Assembly (NCBI GenBank): GCA_037176845.1
Contig: JAYKXP010000391.1
Location: 1-14,766, forward strand
From: Paramarasmius palmivorus
Lineage: Eukaryota > Basidiomycota > Agaricomycetes > Agaricales > Marasmiaceae
Reading direction: 5' to 3'
Length of the DNA: 14,766 nucleotides
The number at the start of each line of letters is the position of its first letter. The stretch's first letter is position 1. The position numbers and the translations under genes were made by a program. Of this stretch, positions 8,614-14,766 are shown one piece after another. The notes beneath the pieces were generated by a model, which was not told where the DNA came from, searched no databases, and saw only the letters and a list, made by a program, of their open reading frames with translations.

Positions 8614-9300
8614 GGTGGACCCCGAGCTGCGTATCTATCTCTCTGTAGATGGGTGCGACCTATGGTAATGTATTTGGGTCTCAAACCGCCGCGTTTGGTG
8701 CTTCCTAGCACATAGCCCTCGGCTCTCTCCACCATTCAACACCTTCAGTAGCTAGCTGACTACGAGATGAACAGCACGGATTACAAAGGTAGCAACATAT
8801 ATCCTACATTCCAAAACAGATTAAGACGCACCTTATCTTAAGTGACCGTAGCTGGGCACAGTTGCTAAAGCGGGATCTACCTGGTAAAGTGTCATAACAT
8901 GAGCTGATAAAAATCTAAACACTATGATTCATTCATCACCGCTGGTTGATGAAACACCGTTAAAGTCGGAATTCGCGAGGTCAGCTCTTTGTTAGTGGTA
9001 GGGATGCGACTGTTCAAGGCCAAGTATCTAATCCATGAAAAGAGATGGCTATAGTGTTTTGAGCTGTATGTGAGAGCTGTAAGATGGAGACATGCTATTG
9101 AAGTAAGCAATATAACGTAACGGTTTTGACATGAGCTATTGGCTTTGGTACCTGAATGTAGCTAATGAATCTAATATGGGTGGCATTCGGGAGGCCAACA
9201 TATCGAATCTGATAAATCAACTGTGAAATAAGGTCATTGCGAGCGCTCAAGCAAGGTTCTCATAATGTGAATTTGACACCTTATTCAAATCAACTCAATT

Positions 9301-9948
9301 GGTATACGGACATACATCAAACTATCTTTCTCTCCAACTGTCCCGCTGATTACCGCAACCGACACCTCTCATCAATGCGAGTGTTTCTGAACCGGCGCTT
9401 ATGATTCTATTTTAGAGAGCAATGTTGAGTCACTTCGACCGTCGGCGGTCATTTACGTGTATATCACGAACGTTGACGTCTTTTCGGCCTTCACTTTGGG
9501 ACTTACAAGTTGAACGGCACATGTTCATGTATGCATTCTATCATAAATATAAGCGCCAAGCACCGGTGTAATGCATGATTCAATAGGTTTATGGTTCCTT
9601 TTCTGATATTGGAACGCACACAGTCGGAATAATCCGAGTTGTGAACATTTTTGTGCAGCTTAACGAGATGTCCCACTATGAATGACCTCACGGTCCTACC
9701 ACTCAATGTGCGGAATCGATGACAAACAGATCGTAGTTCTGGAATGCTGATATGTATTTACATAGATGAGACAGATTGGACTAGGGCAGATTATCTTAGG
9801 GCTACAATGGGCGAGTAATCAATAGGTGTCATGATGAGTATCTCGGTCATGGCGAGCCTAAATCGTAGGTTGCATATACGGAGTGAGATCTCCGGCAAGA
9901 TCCATTATGCACCAGATCTGACTTGAATCAGTCCAGAAAGAAAAATGA
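9301..9948. other. No supportable gene
   Basis: This unique sequence separates the Zn-B block from the TM-B block. The longest frame (minus 9503-9706, 67 codons) has no domain, splice partner or promoter. Nothing else is visible. Confidence 0.4.
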
Positions 9949-11035
9949 CGCCCGCAGAAACAGGGTCGTCGTGTAGTGTATCTCACCTCAAGAAGCATCT
10001 CCTCCGCTATTCTACCCACAAACCCCATCGTGGCCAGCAGCTAGAGTTTGCTAAAGAATGATATCGGGCTTCGGAGGCCCAATGTCACGATGGTAATCGT
10101 AGTGCTACACCCCGCGTTCGTAATACCCCGATGCACAATCAGAGAAGGAACCTATGGCGATGTTGCCTCTGGAAAACGCACATCAGATAAAGACAAACAC
10201 CTAAAGCAAAACATCGTTCAAGAGGCAGAACAACATCGACTTGTCCATGTAACTCTGAGCTGGGAGCTGGGCGGGGAGTTCCATGTCTATTGCGGAGGCC
10301 AAGCGCGGGTACAGACGGTGCAAGGAAAACCACACTTACGCCGAACTACCTCCGTTGATCGATAAAGCATTACCCGTCATGTTCCTTGAAACCGTTGAGC
10401 TCATGCCGTACGATTGAATAGACAAATTGTTGATACCTACTAGCCTTATCGCTCTATCGCACACATTTGCCCACTTTGCCCACGTTCCGAGCAAGACATC
10501 CACTCTGAAAATGTATATCAGATAGCGACGAACATCTTTTGTATCTTACCATTCAAATGAGTATTGGTTTCTTCGTAATCCAGAGTGGCGCCATGTTCAC
10601 TGCGGAAACTATAAGAGGCTATCAGAAAATCAACCGATAGAAAGATGGAATCCGGCTTACCTTAAGCGAAACCACGATACCCAATGCACATCTACACCGG
10701 CACCAACACTGAACTGTCCCTCTTTTTACCCACATACTTCCGCCTTGTATCAACCCATTCAAGCAAAAAAGAGGTAGAAGCAATATAGGCTGCATTCCAA
10801 GCAAATCCTCGTTCCGACTCGGAGCTGGGTGAGGTTTTGAGGGTAGGAGAGTAAAAAAGTAGCATTGAGCATTGTTGGTGTCTCCGTCACGGAAACGAAG
10901 CACGCAAGCGTAACCGACACGATTCTTCCTTGAAGTTTCCGGCTAGAGCGAAGAGATGGAACAAGGGCGGAGTTGATAGGGCCATGTCGATATTGATGTT
11001 AAGATGTGGGAGTGCAAAACCGAGCCGAGGGTGGG
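9949..11035 (-). pseudogene. TM-B: second decayed 7TM-like membrane protein gene
   Basis: Duplicate of TM-A, read on the minus strand from about 11035 downward. Recognisable pieces in order are NATFLLSYPQNL (about 10850-10890; NATFSLSYPQNL in TM-A), RICLECSLYCFYLFFA followed by stops (about 10760-10812), a GTAAGCC donor at 10662, an exon ending at a GGTAAGATAC donor near 10550, an LYR remnant (about 10352-10368) and LLATMGFVGRIAEEMLLE with a GTGAGAT donor (10040-9981). The Y-rich hydrophobic piece and the T-x-x-x-V-x-RI piece fit the first and a later membrane segment of Agaricomycete 7TM-like proteins. Several introns of TM-A seem lost or mutated here, and stops interrupt most exons. The distal exons present in TM-A (4925-5350) are absent. 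It is a truncated pseudogene; the family assignment is inference. Confidence 0.4.
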
Positions 11036-11395
11036 GTGTAGGATGAGCGGTAAGGAGGGTATGAGGGATGGGGATTAAAGTAGGGATAGTGGTGGGGAGT
11101 AAGAAGTGCGATTGGGAAGCGAAAGTGTGTTATCTTGTCTTTCTCTTCCTGTGATGCAGTGTGAGAGGTAGGGAGAGGGAGAAGGTAGCGTGATGTTAGG
11201 CCTCTGAGACACGGGCGGAAAAGATATCGTGCGATGGACGGACAGATGGATGTGAGCATACGTCGATGGGTTAAATAAGGTTGGCTGATGGGTGAGTGTT
11301 TCTCGTCATCACAACCTCTCACTCAGCTCCATCTCCACGCATCTGCTCCGACACCATATTGCTGACGTTGAATAGATGAGGCTGGTCGGTGCGCC
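10108..11395. repeat. Segmental duplication copy B of the TM block
   Basis: Counterpart of 5475-7037 in the same orientation. Compared with copy A it lacks about 170 bp equivalent to 6730-6920, which removes exon 1 of the plus-strand Met-Gly-Cys gene. It keeps that gene's intron 3' end with a canonical CTGAC branch site and TAG acceptor before ATGAGGCTGGTCGG (about 11375-11392). Confidence 0.8.
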
Positions 11396-11452
11396 GTGTA
11401 GTTGTATTCCTGATAAAACAAGTTGAAAGTAAGCATCAACCTAAAACAGCCA

Positions 11453-11765
11453 TTAGCGATCGAGCAGCGAAACCAAGCAAAGACAGTTACGCACCTTGAT
11501 AGGTCGGAAACGGTGAGTAGTTAAAGCCACATATAAGTAACTCAAAACCAGAACAAGTTGAAAACATACCAAACGCCCCGAATAAACGTCGTGGATGAAA
11601 AGAAACCACAACAAGACTTGCGTCATCAGAGTTATAGCAACCAACGAGGCTGTTGTCGGCCCGTTTGCTGCCTCGGTGATGTCCGATATCGGCATGTGAT
11701 TCAGGCATGTGATTCAGACGTCCTCGAAATTTGCGCACATTTCCATCCGGAAGCAGCTCAAGCAT
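11453..11765 (-). pseudogene. Two-TM reading frame interrupted by a 13-bp duplication
   Basis: An ATG at 11765 opens a frame (MLELLPDGNVRKFRGRLNHM..) that reaches the 13-bp tandem repeat at 11691-11716. Below the repeat the hydrophobic frame lies in another phase: MPISDITEAANGPTTA.. (starting 11695) with SLVAITLMTQVLLWFLFI and LVCFQLVLVLSYLYVALTT as two likely membrane segments, ending at 11453. The extra 13 bp is not a multiple of three, and a single repeat unit would put both halves in one frame. A GTATGT donor near 11556 and GTGCGT near 11493 may mark introns. A plus-strand frame (11558-11833) also crosses the repeat and stays open, so strand is not certain. If the minus frame starts at the ATG inside the repeat, it may be intact. 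Family unknown; it lies upstream of TM-B on the same strand. Confidence 0.35.
11691..11716. repeat. 13-bp perfect tandem duplication
   Basis: GGCATGTGATTCA occurs twice in direct succession (11691-11703 and 11704-11716), followed by one more matching G. Confidence 0.95.
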
Positions 11766-12092
11766 TTGACTGTATAGTCAGGGGCCGTATTGGATGGCAC
11801 TCCGGTCAGTCAATGAATGCCTTTCTCGACTGACATCAAGCCCGAGGAATTGGCTACCTTGGCTGTGTACAATGTATTCTTGTTCAACGACTGAAATGCA
11901 GAATATGTCACGATAGTATTTCAATCACAGTCAGCTAATGTATACTAGCAATATCACAAAATGAATTTCTAGATTGATATGTGAAACCGTTATAATGGAC
12001 CCTATAGATCTACATGGTCAATGGTATCCACAAAACATGTGACGCTCCCAATAGCCGACCGAGCGAGGATTCCGTGTTTAATCACTGGTTAG
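11766..12092. other. No supportable gene
   Basis: AT-rich sequence without frames of note, splice series or repeats. It may serve as 3' flank of the minus-strand candidate at 12093 or 5' flank of the frame at 11765. Confidence 0.4.
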
Positions 12093-12828
12093 TCATAGCC
12101 GACTCGTTAACTTGATCAACGACGAATCTGAGACACATACGGTGGCTGATAACTTGTGCTGAGCATAATTAAGCGGCCGTGGTGGACCCGCCTGAGATTG
12201 TTGATACAGGAGCTCGCTGTACTGTGGGGACTGTTGGTGCGTAAAATTGGATAATGCCTTTGGTGTCGGAACATTGTACACACACATGCGTAGCCGATGA
12301 GTGTGTACATCCTCGCACTCGCGTATAGTGGTAGTGGGTATTGGATATTGTATGATGTTGGATACCAGGTGAGTATGATGGGAACCCATTTTGCTCCGCT
12401 GTTTCCTATCGCATGGTGTATTGTTACAAAGGGTACGTACAACCCCTGTATAAATAGTTTGATCATGGTGTGGGTATATTGAGGTACATGAGATTGGGAG
12501 CTGGATATGTTTCGGAAGGAGTTGGTTGTGTAGACGATGGTGGGGGTGCAGTCGTAACTAAACTGCTGCAAGTAAAGTCGGTTGATTTGATTATGTGATG
12601 AGGCGAGCATGAGGATGGAAGTTGATCGGAATGTGAACTCAAACGCTGGGAATGCCCTTTACTGCTTCTGCGTGGCTGTACGACCACTTAGCTGCATCGG
12701 CCAAGTCGTGAGGTCCTTTCGGGGATGAGGACTCACACCGTACCCTATTCGTGCTCTGCAATTGTGTTCAAGAGCGAATGATTGTGCGGTTGTTCATGAT
12801 TGGTACAGGAGTAGTACGAGCAGCTCAT
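12093..12828 (-). CDS. Possible minus-strand gene, Ser/Pro/Gln/Thr-rich product
   Basis: Two minus-strand frames join in phase across a proposed 82-nt intron (12487-12406, GTACC..TAG): an upstream exon ending at 12488 (containing RRSSKGHSQRLSSHSDQ and TTAPPPSSTQPTPSE) and a downstream exon 12405-12093 (containing NFTHQQSPQYSELLYQQSQ) with a stop at 12093-12095. The composition is that of a disordered regulatory protein tail, like the Zn2Cys6 tails, but no cysteine cluster is visible. A TATA box at 12874-12881 stands 46 bp before an ATG at 12828, which opens a 27-codon frame (MSCSYYSC..) ending in TAG. I could not join that exon to the rest, although a GTGAGT..TACAG intron of about 61 nt (ending near 12681) would feed the frame. 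Either an exon is missed or this is a pseudogene. By position (upstream of TM-B, as Zn-B is of TM-A) it may be a diverged third module member. Confidence 0.3.
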
Positions 12829-12873
12829 CTGCTGCAGATGAATGCGTCCCGTCCACACACGTTAGGTTCTGTC

Positions 12874-12881
12874 TTTTTATA
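12874..12881 (-). promoter_or_regulatory. TATA box
   Basis: TATAAAAA on the minus strand, 46 bp upstream of an ATG at 12828. A transcription start about 30 bp downstream would leave a 5' leader of about 20 nt. The ATG lies in a perfect palindrome, CATCTGC-T-GCAGATG (12826-12840). Confidence 0.45.
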
Positions 12882-13721
12882 GAGAAAGAGCGCGCAGGAT
12901 GGTCCTACAAACCATCCATGTTATGTATCTAATCTTACAACACTGCATTGTCATTATGATGGGCCAAATGGCCGGATGTGCACAGTTGCCTTTCAAGTGA
13001 TAGACTGACTGACTCATTATGATGATAGTTTCGGACAAGTGGACGGGTCTGTGAGAAAACCGCTAGAAATCCAGTGAACAAAGCTATAGGGACTAGTACA
13101 TACTGCGTCACAATTACTATCATGGGGTCCAAAACGCCTCTTTCCCGAAGTTTGAATTGTTGAAATCAATATTAAAGGGTTAAACGTCGAGAATTAGCTT
13201 CGTTCCCACCTCTCACATTATCAAAGCGCACGGAAATGTCTCAGGTTCAAGCGAATGTCTATTAACAGGATATGCGACTCCCATTTGGTACTTCCCTAGT
13301 GAGTCTTCCCTCTCCGGTCACTCTGGGTCATGGATCCTTGACCATTCTCATATTGAGTTCTATGCTTAAACAAACACTACTTATTTGTGCGATATGTTAA
13401 CAAATAAATACAAAGATCACACACGACTCTATCGCCTGCACAGCGGTTGAACAATTGTTAACCATACTAGCTGGAATAGAGCTATGCCTAATTACACACA
13501 TAAAGACATGTCGATCCCTATGGAAACCGAGTATGATGCACTGCATCGTGTTACCATGATTCAGCGCATATGCTACGTATCGCTAATACCGGAGTCATTC
13601 ACGATTTGTGACTTCACCCATCGATCCGTTGCACTTCCCCCTTCTAATATCAGAAGCTGAAAAAGACCAGAGCAGCCATCCTATAATCATACTATTTGCT
13701 TAATGATTGCTTTCTCACGAG
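12882..13721. other. No firm gene; one short hydrophobic frame
   Basis: A minus-strand frame (13132-12935) contains MIVIVTQYVLVPIALFTGFLAVF, long enough for one membrane span, but it could equally be intronic (GTACTA..TCTCACAG, about 51 nt). No partner exon was recognised. The remainder (13140-13721) holds nothing supportable. Confidence 0.25.
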
Positions 13722-13858
13722 ACACAATGAAATGCGTTGCTCTCATTGTAAGTCCAACCGAACACTGTAACTGTAAGCCGTCGTTAGTACATATGCTGAA
13801 TTGAAAAAATAGCGCCTGTAACACTACCGTGGGACGCTAGTGAAGTAATCAAAAGCGC

Positions 13859-13921
13859 GTAATCGACGAATCCTGTCCATTCAAAGGTTTCCCTGTGCAT
13901 TCCTTTTTCTAATCACCACAG
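13859..13921 (+). repeat. Intron copy 1 of a near-identical intron pair
   Basis: Intron-like unit GTAATCGACGAATCC..CTAATCACCACAG, 63 nt, with donor, CTAAT branch site and CAG acceptor. It matches 14105-14168 along its whole length; the last 39 nt differ at only five positions. Confidence 0.7.
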
Positions 13922-14329
13922 AAGAACCGCACAATACCTGTCCGATCAGTTTGCCGGTGTTCACTCCAGAATCTGTACAGTCCTTTATCTCTGCGGATTA
14001 CACAAAGCTAGTATATTCGATGTCCAGCCGTACGTTGAAATGGATACAAATTGAAGAGTATACAGCCCGAAACACTCTGGGCGCTCGAAAGAAGAAAGCG
14101 GTAGGTAGATCGATTATCCTGATCCATTCAAAGGTTTCACTATCCATCCCTTTTCCTAATCACCACAGGAACTTGTGATCCCTCCCCCAGTTTCCCTTTG
14201 ACCATTGGAAATAACAGACCCACCGTCAAGCGTCGGACCCCTGCAACTTTGATCTTCTTCTCTGGAGTGGACAAGATGCTATTTCAAAATGCACACGTAA
14301 CCATTATTGACTATCCTGATTTTCCATGA
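13922..14329 (+). CDS. Partial two-exon gene, unidentified
   Basis: Exon 13922-14104 follows a strong acceptor and encodes about 61 residues (EPHNTCPISLPVF.., SADYTKLVYSMSSRTLKWIQ, ..ARKKKAVG). The intron 14105-14168 joins it in phase to 14169-14329 (GTCDPSPSFPLTIGNNRPTV.., ending IIDYPDFP and TGA). The donor GTAGAT at 14105 is preferred to GTAGGT at 14101 because it aligns with the donor of intron copy 1 and gives the longer frame; GTAGGT would end the protein after ELVIPPPVSL. The 5' end is unresolved: an ATG at 13727 (MKCVALI, then GTAAGT at 13748) does not join in phase, and the stretch before 13859 has a stop in the needed frame. Translation may start at the internal ATG at 14020. No domain recognised. 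Confidence 0.4.
14105..14168 (+). repeat. Intron copy 2 of a near-identical intron pair
   Basis: Intron GTAGATCGATTATCC..CTAATCACCACAG, 64 nt, homologous over its full length to 13859-13921. The intervening exon (183 nt) shows no duplicate. Confidence 0.7.
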
Positions 14330-14766
14330 GTTCTTTATTACCGCATGGTTTAAGAACCCTCTGTCTGTGACACGAGGAGAAGTCGATCTTACGCACACAC
14401 CGGACGACCCACCTGAGTCAACCAACAAAGGTACCACACATTATCCGAGGCCTCCCCCACACACACACACTCGGCAAGTACCTCAACGCCATACGTAAAA
14501 ACCACTACTCCACCGCCTGATAGTTCCTCAGAAATCACGGTCACTTTCTATTGGAGTAGAATAACTCACTGAATGTTAAACTAAGCATCAGATGAAAACA
14601 TCAATAACAAACTCGTTACAAGGGGCAAAGACACTCACATATTCGCATTGGCCAATACACCTAAACTAAGCTGGTTCTCCTTCAGGCTTACATCCAAGAA
14701 ACGCGACGGATTCCACACGCCAGAATCAGGTCCCCACACAGATTCTAAGCTGCAGAACGGCTAGAC
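14330..14766. other. No supportable gene; short AC microsatellite
   Basis: A plus-strand frame (14307-14498) crosses this stretch but becomes Pro/Thr/His-rich around an (AC)6 run at 14459-14470, and looks like chance. A GTACCA at 14430 could be a donor, but no partner was found. The window ends without a recognisable gene. Confidence 0.4.

Larger units (their letters stand above)
7705..9300. repeat. Segmental duplication copy B (contains Zn-B)
   Basis: This is the second copy of the block at 1690-3121, in the same orientation, about 6.0-6.15 kb downstream. Homology covers the gene, its 3' flank to about 7705 and its 5' flank to about 9300, where the shared TCAACTCAATT-like tract ends. Beyond that the two flanks are unrelated. 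Confidence 0.85.

Noticed and set aside
3628..12029. GGTCAATGGTATCC shared by 3628-3641 and 12016-12029
   Set aside because: A single exact match of about 14 bp is expected about once by chance in a window of this size, and the flanks do not align.
14459..14470. (AC)6 run as a possible functional element
   Set aside because: A short simple repeat, common by chance, with no associated structure.
1..14766. tRNA, rRNA, CRISPR, telomeric repeats or intact transposase
   Set aside because: No B-box-like GTTCRANNC in a foldable context, no rRNA-like conserved tracts, no regular repeat-spacer array, no TTAGGG array and no transposase-like frame were found by reading.

Overview
The window reads as nuclear DNA of a filamentous fungus, most likely an Agaricomycete (mushroom-forming basidiomycete). 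The evidence is short spliceosomal introns (48-64 nt, GT..AG, with CTAAT-type branch sites), two fungal-type Zn(II)2Cys6 binuclear-cluster proteins, no bacterial-style operons, and decayed genes whose motifs resemble the Agaricomycete-specific multi-pass membrane proteins. It is a gene-poor, duplication-rich accessory region. No rRNA, tRNA, CRISPR array or intact transposase was seen.

The only confident genes are two minus-strand paralogues of a short Zn2Cys6 regulator, Zn-A (1853-2543) and Zn-B (7862-8569). They share start position, cysteine spacing, one intron at the same place and a TATA-like box about 36 bp upstream of the ATG. Each lies in a larger duplicated block (about 1690-3121 and 7705-9300).

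A second duplicated family lies between and beside them on the minus strand: long, stop-ridden, intron-rich loci at about 4925-6345 (TM-A) and 9949-11035 (TM-B), plus a single-exon fragment at 722-817. Read exon by exon, they keep, in the right order, pieces resembling motifs of an uncharacterised 7TM-like Agaricomycete family. I treat them as pseudogenes. Along the window the order is TM fragment, Zn-A, TM-A, Zn-B, TM-B, and then a possible third minus-strand gene with a good TATA box (12093-12828). This suggests repeated duplication of a 'membrane protein + zinc-cluster regulator' module followed by decay of the membrane partner.

Weaker features include a plus-strand multi-exon candidate starting with Met-Gly-Cys (6797-7334), divergent from TM-A; a minus-strand two-TM reading frame broken by a 13-bp tandem duplication (11453-11765); a plus-strand gene fragment at the right end with two near-identical introns (13859-13921 and 14105-14168); and an inverted repeat of about 130 bp (57-186 / 4284-4411) bracketing the first Zn block. 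Much of the remaining DNA shows no supportable gene. Many short open frames here are shadows, and exon calls outside the two zinc-cluster genes are tentative. All alignments were made by eye.
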